From the IMG/VR virus record IMGVR_UViG_3300033991_000131, positions 1-25,928 of that record: DNA of 25,928 bases; one strand, 5' to 3'. How positions within the stretch are numbered: position 1 is the first letter of the stretch; each line of letters opens with the position of its first letter. Of the stretch, positions 1 through 6,452 are shown one piece after another. The translations under genes and the position numbers were made by a program. The notes below the pieces were generated by a model. That model was not told the DNA's origin. It worked only from the letters and a program-made list of their open reading frames with translations, and ran no database searches. Source of the DNA: a virus.

Positions 1-78
1 GACGACTATTTAGAAGTAATCGGCAACATCTATGAGAACCCGGAGCTAATAGCGATAAAGAAGGAGGGGGAAGGATGA
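1..78 (+). CDS. C-terminal end of a YopX-type phage protein (5' truncated)
   Basis: The window opens inside a reading frame that gives 25 residues and stops at TGA 76-78. The visible tail contains EVIGNIYENPEL, the characteristic C-terminal signature of the YopX family of small phage/prophage proteins, whose function is not established. The stop overlaps the next start as ATGA, so the two are translationally coupled. Only the tail is visible, so the family call rests on one motif. Confidence 0.6.
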   Translation, partial: DDYLEVIGNIYENPELIAIKKEGEG

Positions 79-479
79 GTGAGAATATTGAAGTATTAAA
101 AGGGAAAATTCTTACGGGCATTGTTGGTAAGGTTGGTGATGAGGAAATGATGTTCACCACCGATGATGGCGAAAAATATAGAATGTTCCATTATCAAGAT
201 TGTTGTGAGAGTGTAACTATAGAGGATATCGTTGGTGATTTGAACGATCTTGTCGGTTCACCTATTATAGAAGCAGAGGAAGTAAGTCACGCTAGCGATC
301 AAAAGGACTTGCCCGATGATTTGAAAACAGATTCTGAAAGTTATACTTGGACATTTTACAAGCTCGGTACAGCTAAGGGATTTGTGACAATAAGGTGGTT
401 TGGAGAATCAAACGGCTACTATTCCGAAGGTGTTGACTTTAAGAGGATTTTTGACAATGGTCCGATAACCGTCCGATAG
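75..479 (+). CDS. DUF7448-like conserved phage protein
   Basis: A 134-residue protein with the pattern of a widespread phage family I recognise as DUF7448: an N-terminal strand segment, FTTDDGEKYRMFHYQDCCES, then an acidic IEDIVGDLNDLVGSPIIEAEE block and a C-terminal WTFYKL...VTIRWFGESNGYYSE block. The paired cysteines in QDCCE and the WFGESNGYYSE segment are the hallmarks. No enzymatic function is known to me. Start ATG 75 follows a strong AAGGAGGGGGAAGG stretch and overlaps the previous stop. The DNA here is less AT-rich than the rest of the window and uses GCG, CCG and GTC codons more, which hints at a different recent origin. Confidence 0.85.
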   Translation: MSENIEVLKGKILTGIVGKVGDEEMMFTTDDGEKYRMFHYQDCCESVTIEDIVGDLNDLVGSPIIEAEEVSHASDQKDLPDDLKTDSESYTWTFYKLGTAKGFVTIRWFGESNGYYSEGVDFKRIFDNGPITVR

Positions 480-488
480 GGGGTAAAG

Positions 489-791
489 ATGAGCAACCCA
501 CTTTGGAATAGATATGTAGAAGCAAACCCAAATGAACCATCATCAGATTTTGATACAGTTACATATTGGGCTGATGAACTTATATCAAAATATGAAGCCG
601 AGAACGCCGCCCTTCGTGAAGAAAATGAACGTATAAAAAATGCAGCAAAAGGTATTGGCATGGTATCAGAATTGAAAGATATGGAAGAAGCTGCTGTTCT
701 GGTGCTTGCTCTTACTAAAAAGATAGAAGCAATGAAGAAGTTAATTAAAAGAAGTCTTGTAAAAAGAAAAGACTTGACAAATGAAAAATAA
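489..791 (+). CDS. Hypothetical protein, coiled-coil
   Basis: A 100-residue protein I do not recognise. The first ~30 residues look globular and acidic; residues ~35-60 (SKYEAENAALREENERIKNA) show heptad-like spacing of hydrophobic residues among Glu/Lys/Arg, suggesting a coiled coil, and the C-terminus is Lys/Arg-rich. Start ATG 489 is preceded by AGGGGG. It ends inside the spacer of the promoter at 774-801 and overlaps the next start by 11 bases. An adapter or oligomerising role would be guesswork. Confidence 0.7.
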   Translation: MSNPLWNRYVEANPNEPSSDFDTVTYWADELISKYEAENAALREENERIKNAAKGIGMVSELKDMEEAAVLVLALTKKIEAMKKLIKRSLVKRKDLTNEK

Positions 792-801
792 ACAGTATAA
801 T
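774..801 (+). promoter_or_regulatory. Sigma-70-type promoter TTGACA-N16-TATAAT
   Basis: A perfect -35 hexamer TTGACA at 774-779 and a perfect -10 TATAAT at 796-801 are separated by 16 bases. Transcription would start near 808, after the ATG at 781, so this promoter would serve the genes from 990 onward (winged-helix and VWA-like proteins), not the ORF it overlaps. Lying inside coding sequence is unusual, but two perfect hexamers at near-optimal spacing are unlikely by chance even in AT-rich DNA. Confidence 0.65.
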
Positions 802-984
802 GATATTAACTACTTTGCTGTTCGTTGCAATCTAACAGGATTTTTCAGAATTGCACAGGGAAAAGAAGAAATTCCATTTGTTTGGGGTCATAATAATATT
901 GAAATCATAGATTTAGGTAAAGATAAAACAAAAGCTTTTTTGAAATTATTAGAGTTAGAAAAAGTTGCGAATGAAGGGAGTTAA
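781..984 (+). CDS. Hypothetical protein
   Basis: A 67-residue unrecognised protein with a reasonable mixed composition (aromatic N-terminal half, helical Lys/Leu-rich C-terminal half). The ATG at 781 is the only Met in frame and has only a weak purine-rich stretch upstream. It lies between the -35 and -10 of the promoter at 774-801, so translation would need readthrough from an upstream transcript. It overlaps the upstream gene by 11 bases and ends 5 bases before the next start. Confidence 0.55.
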   Translation: MKNKQYNDINYFAVRCNLTGFFRIAQGKEEIPFVWGHNNIEIIDLGKDKTKAFLKLLELEKVANEGS

Positions 985-989
985 TACAT

Positions 990-1670
990 ATGGCAAAAAG
1001 AGAAAAAACATTGAAAGTGAAAACATTGAAAAAGCCTTTGATGGAAGCAGGATTTAAACCATCTGTAGATGAAGTTGAAAAGAGAGAGAGTTTCTATTTT
1101 ATTCCTTCTGAAATTGAAATGACAAGAAATTCGGAGCTTTCTGAAATGAAAAAGACTATCCATAAACCCTTGCTTCTGTCTAAAAAGAAGGTTAGATATT
1201 CTGGACATTCAAAGTCTGGTTCTGTGACATCTATTCCTGAATCAATTGCTTCAAAACTTCTGACAGCATTGATTCTTACAGATAAACCTTTGACTGCAAA
1301 GGAACTCCATGAAAAAGCAAAGGAATATGGGGTTACTTCATCTTATAATGCTACTCAAGCACTTCTTACAATGTTGAAGAAAGCTCTTCCGAAGGAACTT
1401 ATTGTTGGAAAACAAAGACCTGCAAAGATGAGCCTTACATCAACAAGGTTGGAAGATATTCCTGTTCTGTATGAAAAATTCCTTGCTCGTATGAGGAATC
1501 AATATGCTGAAAAGAAAGAGAAAAAAGAAAAGAAGACAGAAGTAAAAGAAGAAGGACTTGAAATCAAAACTTCAGGTTCAGTGGTAGAACTTCAAGAATT
1601 GTTTAAAAAACTGAAAGGAATTGAAATTTCTGGTAATCTGGATATTTCATTGAAACTAAAACATGAATAA
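990..1670 (+). CDS. Winged-helix-like, Lys/Glu-rich protein of unknown function
   Basis: A 226-residue protein. Residues ~80-150 (starting SIPESIASKLLTALI) have the helix-helix-helix layout of a winged-helix DNA-binding domain: LTAKELHEKAKEYGV followed by a recognition-helix-like SYNATQALLTMLKKAL. Both ends are strongly charged, and residues ~165-190 are almost all Lys/Glu. Start ATG 990 has GAAGGGAG nine bases upstream. It overlaps the DUF2201/VWA gene by 8 bases and probably shares the promoter at 774-801. A DNA-binding partner of the VWA protein is possible. The domain call is by eye only. Confidence 0.65.
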   Translation: MAKREKTLKVKTLKKPLMEAGFKPSVDEVEKRESFYFIPSEIEMTRNSELSEMKKTIHKPLLLSKKKVRYSGHSKSGSVTSIPESIASKLLTALILTDKPLTAKELHEKAKEYGVTSSYNATQALLTMLKKALPKELIVGKQRPAKMSLTSTRLEDIPVLYEKFLARMRNQYAEKKEKKEKKTEVKEEGLEIKTSGSVVELQELFKKLKGIEISGNLDISLKLKHE

Positions 1671-2922
1671 CATGTTTTCACAAGTTAGAACACCACAGGA
1701 AAAGGTAGCTCAAGCAAAGAATTATCTTGTCTTGAGCTATCCTTTTTTTGGTAATTTAATTCTACGTTTAGAAACCACTGAAGATTATGAATGTAATTCT
1801 TCATGGACCGATGGAGTAAGTTTTGGTTATAACCCTGAATATATTAATAGTTTATCTGTTGAAGAAGTTCAGGGAATATTAGCTAAAGCAGTATTAAAAC
1901 TTGGTCTTGGGCATACTACCCGAAGAGGGGATCGTAACTATGAATTATGGCAGTTAGCATCTGAATATGTTACGAATCCCATTGTTATGGAATCAGGGAA
2001 AAACAAAATTTCTCTTCCTCAACCTGTGCTTTTTAGAAATGACCTTAAAGGTCTAAGTGTTGAAGATGCTTATAAAAAGCTTCAAAAGGAGCAACAAGAA
2101 TCCAAGAACAAAAATGGGAAAAAAACAGAAGGGGATCAAGAAACTGATGAAGAAAAAGAAGAAAGGCAGGGGGGAGAAAATTCAGAAAAAGAACAGCAAA
2201 CAGAACAGCAAACAGATGTAGAAGTCAAAGATGCAAAGGATAAAGAGGGGAATAAATTAACAGGGGGAGAAAAAAACAAAGAAGAACAAAAGTGGAGAAT
2301 CAATATCCAACAGTCTTATGAAATTGCAAAATCTATTGGGGATATTCCCGCTGGACTTGAAAGGTTTGTTGTTAAACTGTTGAATCCAAAACTTGGTTAT
2401 GAACTTCTTAGAGTTTTTATGGAAATCATTTCAAGAGATGATTATTATTGGGCAATTCCTAATAAAAGATATATTGCATTAAATACTTACCTTCCTTCCT
2501 TAAAATCAGAAGACTTACCTCCTGTTGTTGCTGCAATAGATAGTTCTGGTTCAATTAGTGAACCTGCTCTTACTCGATTCTTGTCAGAAGTTGAATATAT
2601 CCTAACAATATATAAGACAACAGTTTATCTTGTACTTTGTGATTGTAGAGTTCACAAAGTATATGAACTTACACAGGATGATCTACCTCTTCAATTAAAT
2701 AGAAATATTAAACTTTATGGTTATGGGGGAACAGATTTCAGACCTCCATTTGAATGGGTTGAAAAAGAAGGAATTACCCCATCAGTATTTTTATACTACA
2801 TAGATATGGAATGCCATGATTTCCCATCACAGGAACCTGATTATCCTGTTATTTGGATTAAAGAAGGGGAATATAATAATAAACCACCTTTTGGTGATTT
2901 GATCGAGTTGGGAACAGAATGA
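1663..2922 (+). CDS. DUF2201-type protein: degenerate metallopeptidase-like domain plus VWA-like domain
   Basis: 419 residues with the two-part architecture of DUF2201 proteins. Residues ~10-135 match the putative metallopeptidase half, including the conserved ELWQLASEYVTNPIV and LSVEDAYKKL segments. Residues ~140-212 are a Lys/Glu/Gln-rich linker. Residues ~285-415 form a VWA-like domain with an intact MIDAS motif (D293-x-S295-x-S297) and a conserved YGYGGTDF segment. The usual HExxH zinc site reads K75-A-V-L-K79, so its two His and the Glu are lost; only H84 remains. Such proteins often accompany MoxR-type AAA ATPases, but none is in this window. It overlaps its neighbours at both ends. I infer a metal-binding scaffold rather than a protease. 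Confidence 0.82.
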   Translation: MNNMFSQVRTPQEKVAQAKNYLVLSYPFFGNLILRLETTEDYECNSSWTDGVSFGYNPEYINSLSVEEVQGILAKAVLKLGLGHTTRRGDRNYELWQLASEYVTNPIVMESGKNKISLPQPVLFRNDLKGLSVEDAYKKLQKEQQESKNKNGKKTEGDQETDEEKEERQGGENSEKEQQTEQQTDVEVKDAKDKEGNKLTGGEKNKEEQKWRINIQQSYEIAKSIGDIPAGLERFVVKLLNPKLGYELLRVFMEIISRDDYYWAIPNKRYIALNTYLPSLKSEDLPPVVAAIDSSGSISEPALTRFLSEVEYILTIYKTTVYLVLCDCRVHKVYELTQDDLPLQLNRNIKLYGYGGTDFRPPFEWVEKEGITPSVFLYYIDMECHDFPSQEPDYPVIWIKEGEYNNKPPFGDLIELGTE

Positions 2923-3221
2923 AATTACAATATATTATTGAAATTGAAACAAATGATAATGAAGAAAATATCAATGTTTGGGTTGATATATTGAAAAAGA
3001 TTTTCAGAGAAAATGCTATATTATGTTGTGTTTGTGGTGATTATCTGTCTATTGATTTAACAGATGAAAACCAGTTTATTATTCGTTGTCCAACATGCAG
3101 CCAAATTGCAGAACCAATACTAGAACGAGAATATGATTTTTGTGATTTTGGTTATTTTAATATAGGAAGTTATATTAGAAACCGATTTATTGATTTTAAA
3201 AAGAAAGAAAAGATTAAATAA
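2919..3221 (+). CDS. Small zinc-ribbon protein
   Basis: A 100-residue protein with a CxxC pair (CVCGD, residues ~38-41) and a second pair (CPTC, ~57-60), the spacing expected of a zinc ribbon, between a strand-rich N-terminus and an aromatic C-terminus. The start overlaps the preceding stop as ATGA, so it is coupled to the VWA-like gene. It is the last gene before an AT-rich hairpin. It belongs, by architecture only, with the other zinc-ribbon mini-proteins between 6180 and 10228. Confidence 0.72.
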   Translation: MKLQYIIEIETNDNEENINVWVDILKKIFRENAILCCVCGDYLSIDLTDENQFIIRCPTCSQIAEPILEREYDFCDFGYFNIGSYIRNRFIDFKKKEKIK

Positions 3222-3260
3222 TAATAGAATAAATTTATCTGTTTAATATTCTATTATTTT
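3220..3260 (+). terminator. AT-rich hairpin, probable transcription terminator
   Basis: A perfect 12-bp inverted repeat (AATAATAGAATA at 3220-3231 and its complement at 3247-3258) with a 15-nt loop begins at the stop codon of the preceding gene and is followed by TTAATATT. It sits just before the promoter at 3269, as an operon boundary would. The stem has only two G-C pairs (one per arm strand position), so it may be a weak terminator. Confidence 0.5.
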
Positions 3261-3268
3261 AATATTCC

Positions 3269-3297
3269 TTGACAAATTTCAGGTAGAGTTGTATTAA
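3269..3297 (+). promoter_or_regulatory. Sigma-70-type promoter TTGACA-N17-TATTAA
   Basis: Perfect -35 TTGACA at 3269-3274, the optimal 17-base spacer, and TATTAA at 3292-3297. It directly follows a terminator-like hairpin and precedes a non-coding stretch. The predicted start near 3304 gives a leader of about 131 nt before the ATG at 3435. Confidence 0.75.
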
Positions 3298-3303
3298 GAA
3301 AGG

Positions 3304-3434
3304 CAAGCTACCCCTGTCATGGTTTAGAAACAAAAAACACCCTATTATTTATAATAAATTAGATATACGCCCTTTCTAAGTTCTGAGTATCAGAATTAAG
3401 GACCATCTGATTTAATGGGGGGAAGGAATTTGTT
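3304..3434 (+). promoter_or_regulatory. Structured 5' leader of the gene at 3435
   Basis: 131 non-coding bases between a predicted transcription start and the ATG at 3435. A perfect hairpin TTCTGA-GTA-TCAGAA lies at 3381-3395. ATGGT (3319-3323) can pair with ACCAT (3402-3406), and CCCC (3311-3314) with the G-run of the ribosome-binding region (3417-3422). Full pairing would enclose the hairpin and cover part of the GGGGGGAAGGA Shine-Dalgarno region, the layout of a translational control element. It matches no riboswitch class I know. Confidence 0.4.
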
Positions 3435-3923
3435 ATGAACCAAGAAAGAAAAATTTTCATTAGAAAGGCAAGGAAAGCTACAAAAAAGAACAAAGAAAGA
3501 GAAAAAAAAGAAGAAGGAAAAAGGTATGAACGCTTTTGGGCTTTTTACATGTCCATAGCAATACTAAACGAAAAGAATTTTCTCCCCTATTCTGAGATTG
3601 AAAGAGAATTAGATTATAGCCGTTATTCCGAGAAAGACGATGTTTATAAAGGAAACAGCTATGCTCCTATTCTATCTAATTACCCTTCTCCTGAAGAAAA
3701 TTTAATAAGAAAAGAAACATATTTACTCTTATCATCAGACGCAAAATATGTAATGGGAATTCTCTGTGATAATGAGTGTTTGGAACTATTATGTCCATCT
3801 AAAAAAGATGTAAGTAGGCGACTTCTTTATCATTTCTTACGAAGGCGAAAAGAATGGGAAAATAAACGAATTGAAAAAACATTCAAAGAATTAGATAAAA
3901 CTTTTTCTTTTGATTGGGTTTGA
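3435..3923 (+). CDS. Possible sigma-70-like/HTH phage protein
   Basis: A 162-residue protein: a very basic N-terminus (~1-30), an aromatic helical middle, then NYPSPEENLIRKETYLLLSS, a buried-looking LSSDAKYVMGIL helix, and a C-terminal SKKDVSRRLLYHFLRRR...RIEKTFKEL segment. This order (SPE, helix, serine-Lys turn, final helix ending in FKEL) resembles a family of small phage proteins often labelled sigma-like, with a tail like region 4 of sigma factors. Direct promoter recognition is not demonstrated. It has its own promoter and long leader and directly precedes a 43-bp promoter repeat, so a transcriptional regulator is plausible. Confidence 0.55.
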   Translation: MNQERKIFIRKARKATKKNKEREKKEEGKRYERFWAFYMSIAILNEKNFLPYSEIERELDYSRYSEKDDVYKGNSYAPILSNYPSPEENLIRKETYLLLSSDAKYVMGILCDNECLELLCPSKKDVSRRLLYHFLRRRKEWENKRIEKTFKELDKTFSFDWV

Positions 3924-3926
3924 TTT

Positions 3927-3969
3927 TAGGAACTTTTCAAAAAATATATGTTATAATCATAGTAGAGAG
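3927..3969 (+). promoter_or_regulatory. 43-bp promoter repeat, copy A (before UvsW-like helicase)
   Basis: A 43-base stretch identical, base for base, to 20178-20220. It contains an extended -10 (TGTTATAAT, with TATAAT at 3952-3957) and a conserved upstream block AGGAACTTTTCAAAAAA, but no canonical TTGACA at 15-18 bases. Transcription would begin near 3964, only about 7 bases before the ATG at 3971. The absence of a -35 suggests an activator, an extended -10 promoter or a phage-modified polymerase. Confidence 0.7.
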
Positions 3970-3970
3970 T

Positions 3971-5335
3971 ATGAATAAAAAGGTAAAAATAAAAATCCAT
4001 AACAATGTTTGGAGCAGTGTTAAAGATCATCTTTGCAGAGAGTTACTTTATCCCTGTCTATCATATGAAAAAGAATACTGGAAACAGGAAAAATATGGTA
4101 AGAAAAGACATACTTATAGAAAGTGTCTTATTGGGCATAATGGTTATTTTCTCTCAGGGCATTTAACAAGGGTAATTAATTATTGTAATCGTAATGATAT
4201 TGAAATTGAGTGGGAAGGGGCTTTAGATTCAATAGACACAGATCGTTTTCCTTATCTAAATGGGATTACATTTCGTGAAGATCAGATGAATATGATGCTA
4301 TCCTCTATTGCAGAACAAAGAGGGGTAATTAAATGCCCTACAGGAAGTGGGAAGACTTTATTGATTCTAGGTATTATGTCTTGCTTTCCTGATAAAAGAA
4401 TATTATTTCTTTGTCATTTGAAAGAGATTTTTGATCAAACAATTGAGGCATTAGGAAGATATGGTTTTAAAGACATAGGGGTCATAGGAGATAAAGAATT
4501 TAAAATAGGGGAAAATATTTGGGTAGCAATAGTTAATTCCTATCATAATTATTATACAAAAGAAGAAGTAAATAAAAACAATTGGGATATTATTATTGTG
4601 GATGAATGTCATCATATATCAGGAACAGACAGAATGTATTATGATATTTTAACTTATCATAATGCCCCCATGCGATTAGGATTTACAGCAACTTATCCGA
4701 AGAAAGAAGAGGAGATTTTTGCTTTAGAAGGTTGCCTTGGTGAATTAATTGGAGAAGTAACAGTTAAAGAAGGAATTGAATCTGGATTTCTATCCAAACC
4801 TAAAGTAAAAATTATTTCTGTTCCTGTTGATCCTTCACTTAGACCTTTATCTTATAAAACAGCATATCAGGAAGGTATAGTAAATAATAAAATACGAAAT
4901 CGTTTAATAGCAGATACAGCAAAAAAGATTAACACAGAAGGAAAAACTGTTCTTGTTGTTGTTAAAGAGATTGAGCATGGTAATAATATCATAAAAGAAA
5001 TGGAAAAGATAGGATTATCAGCATTATATGTTAATGGACAAGATGGAAGAAAGCGTGATGAAAAACGAGAAATCCGACATGCTTTTGATAGAAAAGAAAT
5101 TATGACTGTAGTTGCTACTTGTGTCTGGAAGGAAGGGGTAAACATTCCTAATTTGGATTGTGTTTTACTTGCTGCTGGAGGGAGAAAGGTAGAGCAACAG
5201 ATTGGAAGGGGTTTTAGAAAAACAAAAACTAAAGATGAATTTCTTATTATTGATTTGTTTGATAACAGTAATAAAAGTTTTGTATCTCAATTTGGGGAAA
5301 GAATAGCTTTTTATTGTGAAATGGAGTGGTTATGA
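3971..5335 (+). CDS. UvsW-like SF2 helicase
   Basis: A 454-residue superfamily 2 DEAD/H-type ATPase. Motif Ia region TFREDQ near 100-105, Walker A PTGSGKT at 123-129, DECHH at 211-215, GFTAT near 237-241 and motif VI QQIGRGFRKT at 409-418. The ~95-residue N-terminal domain and overall size fit T4 UvsW-type helicases, which reverse forks and unwind R-loops and recombination intermediates. An upstream in-frame ATG at 3914 would place the coding sequence across the promoter at 3927-3969, so I choose 3971, right after the promoter. The stop overlaps the next start as ATGA. Matching UvsX-, UvsY- and gp32-like genes lie further along. Confidence 0.85.
   Translation: MNKKVKIKIHNNVWSSVKDHLCRELLYPCLSYEKEYWKQEKYGKKRHTYRKCLIGHNGYFLSGHLTRVINYCNRNDIEIEWEGALDSIDTDRFPYLNGITFREDQMNMMLSSIAEQRGVIKCPTGSGKTLLILGIMSCFPDKRILFLCHLKEIFDQTIEALGRYGFKDIGVIGDKEFKIGENIWVAIVNSYHNYYTKEEVNKNNWDIIIVDECHHISGTDRMYYDILTYHNAPMRLGFTATYPKKEEEIFALEGCLGELIGEVTVKEGIESGFLSKPKVKIISVPVDPSLRPLSYKTAYQEGIVNNKIRNRLIADTAKKINTEGKTVLVVVKEIEHGNNIIKEMEKIGLSALYVNGQDGRKRDEKREIRHAFDRKEIMTVVATCVWKEGVNIPNLDCVLLAAGGRKVEQQIGRGFRKTKTKDEFLIIDLFDNSNKSFVSQFGERIAFYCEMEWL
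5317..5335 (+). repeat. 19-bp direct repeat at a gene junction, copy 1
   Basis: TGAAATGGAGTGGTTATGA spans the helicase stop, a GGAG Shine-Dalgarno and the next start. It recurs with one mismatch at 5660-5678, at the next-but-one gene junction. Both upstream proteins therefore end in Glu-Trp-Leu. Confidence 0.75.
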
Positions 5336-5508
5336 GTAAATATAGAATGGATTATGGTCCAATATTTATAGCTTTACTAGCATTTCTTTGGTTAGTTTTG
5401 GCTTTTTTAGCAGATAAAGAAAGTTGTTTAGCATATATAATTTTATCTCAGATTTGGTGTGTTGGTCTTTTTCTTTATAAAAGTAAACCCAATGAGGGGT
5501 GTTTATGA
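5332..5508 (+). CDS. Small membrane protein, two predicted TM helices
   Basis: 58 residues. Two hydrophobic stretches (residues ~10-27, IFIALLAFLWLVLAF, and ~34-50, AYIILSQIWCVGLFLY) are separated by a charged ADKES turn, suggesting an inner-membrane hairpin. The ATG at 5332 overlaps the helicase stop and follows GGAGTGG; an in-frame GTG at 5326 is less likely. It ends with an ATGA overlap into the next gene. Function unknown; it lies within a 343-bp unit bounded by 19-bp direct repeats. Confidence 0.65.
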   Translation: MSKYRMDYGPIFIALLAFLWLVLAFLADKESCLAYIILSQIWCVGLFLYKSKPNEGCL

Positions 5509-5678
5509 GAATCTTTGAAATTTACAAACAGTGTAATGGAAAGGGTTTACTTAGTGTTGTTATTTCAAGTGAAGTAACAACAGCAGGACTTTTTGAAACA
5601 AAAGAAACTAGGGAATGTCCTTATTGTAATGGAACGGGGTATATTGATTATTATGATCTTGAAACGGAGTGGTTATGA
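5505..5678 (+). CDS. Small DnaJ-type zinc-motif protein with one broken repeat
   Basis: 57 residues. It has one complete DnaJ-like CxxCxGxG motif (CPYCNGTG, residues ~40-47) and one incomplete motif near the N-terminus, YKQCNGKG, where the first Cys is Tyr. DnaJ cysteine-rich domains bind zinc through pairs of such motifs. It overlaps the previous stop and the next start, and is clearly related to the following gene, which has both motifs intact. It may be a diverged duplicate with impaired zinc binding. Confidence 0.65.
   Translation: MRIFEIYKQCNGKGLLSVVISSEVTTAGLFETKETRECPYCNGTGYIDYYDLETEWL
5660..5678 (+). repeat. 19-bp direct repeat at a gene junction, copy 2
   Basis: TGAAACGGAGTGGTTATGA differs at one base from 5317-5335 and again covers stop codon, Shine-Dalgarno and start codon. 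The repeats are 343 bases apart and bracket two small genes. Confidence 0.75.
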
Positions 5679-5881
5679 AAAAAATATTTAAAGTTTGTGA
5701 AGCTTGTGAAGGAACTGGTTCAGTAAAGAATTATGGTGATTATTGGAATACTACAACAATTTATTATTTAACAACTTGTTCGGTTTGTAATGGAACAGGG
5801 AAAATATTATGGGGCTTTATTGATGAGTATGATTGTTTTTCTGAAAATGGGGAGGATAGATATGCGAAAGAAACCAACTGA
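5675..5881 (+). CDS. Small DnaJ-type zinc-motif protein
   Basis: 68 residues with two complete CxxCxGxG motifs, CEACEGTG (residues ~9-16) and CSVCNGTG (~36-43), the spacing expected for one DnaJ-type zinc site. There is no J-domain, so it is a free-standing zinc-binding mini-protein rather than a chaperone. The start chosen is ATG 5675 (ATGA overlap, GGAGTGG upstream); an in-frame GTG at 5669 is the alternative. Paralogous to the gene just before it. Confidence 0.72.
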   Translation: MKKIFKVCEACEGTGSVKNYGDYWNTTTIYYLTTCSVCNGTGKILWGFIDEYDCFSENGEDRYAKETN

Positions 5882-6035
5882 AAAAGGGGATGCTCTTCTT
5901 TATTTAGCTCATTTTGGTATTAAAACAGAATTTGATTGGTTGATTATTCCAAGAGGAATGCAAGTAGGTATTAAGCTTTGGTCAGTAATAGATTTTCTTT
6001 GTAATAAGCATAATTATAAATGGAGAAAAGTATAA
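5862..6035 (+). CDS. Hypothetical protein
   Basis: 57 residues, unrecognised. The ATG at 5862 has a strong GGGGAGGA five bases upstream, inside the end of the previous gene, with a 20-base overlap. The protein has a basic N-terminus (MRKKPTEKGD) followed by hydrophobic segments (LLYLAHFGI, WLIIPRGM) and a basic C-terminus; no convincing membrane helix. A longer in-frame extension to 5790 lacks a ribosome-binding site and was not used. Confidence 0.65.
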   Translation: MRKKPTEKGDALLYLAHFGIKTEFDWLIIPRGMQVGIKLWSVIDFLCNKHNYKWRKV

Positions 6036-6199
6036 TGAGAGGAACAGTTGCAAAAAGGATAAGAAATATAGCAAGAAAAAATTCTGAACCTACTAAATGG
6101 ATTAAAACAAAAGAAGGCACAGTTATTTGTATGGAATATAGAGCAGTATATAAAGAACTAAAAAGGAGATATAAAAAAGGTGAACACTATGGTAGCTAA
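6035..6199 (+). CDS. Small basic conserved-type phage protein
   Basis: 54 residues: RGTVAKRIRNIA at the N-terminus and AVYKELKRRYKKG near the C-terminus. I recognise this pattern (basic VAKRIR start, KxLKRRY end) from small phage proteins of unknown function. The start overlaps the previous stop as TAATG. The C-terminal part overlaps the next gene's start region in another frame. Confidence 0.65.
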   Translation: MRGTVAKRIRNIARKNSEPTKWIKTKEGTVICMEYRAVYKELKRRYKKGEHYGS

Positions 6200-6452
6200 T
6201 ACTTTTGTAAGCCCCTATTTTATTGAATGTGATAATTGTGGGCGTATCACTACTATCAGAGAAATTTGGTATAAAAACACTGGAGAACGATATTGTGCTA
6301 CTTGTATGAAACTTGTTTATCCCGAGTGGTATAAAGAACTCAAAATGTGGGAAATTGAGGGTGCTGAACAAAAGAGAGATAAAGAACCAAAAAAAGAAGA
6401 AAAAAGAAATATTATTAATGAACTGTTTGGGCCTAAGAAAGAGGAAAAATGA
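6180..6452 (+). CDS. Zinc-ribbon protein with charged tail
   Basis: About 90 residues. CDNC (residues ~18-21) and CATC (~39-42) form a likely zinc ribbon; the C-terminal ~30 residues are Lys/Glu-rich. Two starts are plausible: GTG 6180, with AAGGAG ten bases upstream, or ATG 6189, with AAGGTG six bases upstream. It overlaps the next gene as ATGA. One of several zinc-ribbon mini-genes in this region. Confidence 0.68.
   Translation: MNTMVANTFVSPYFIECDNCGRITTIREIWYKNTGERYCATCMKLVYPEWYKELKMWEIEGAEQKRDKEPKKEEKRNIINELFGPKKEEK

Noticed and set aside
3914-3970. In-frame upstream ATG extending the UvsW-like helicase by 19 residues
   Set aside because: The extension reads through the 43-bp promoter, whose second copy is non-coding; the ATG at 3971 follows the promoter directly.
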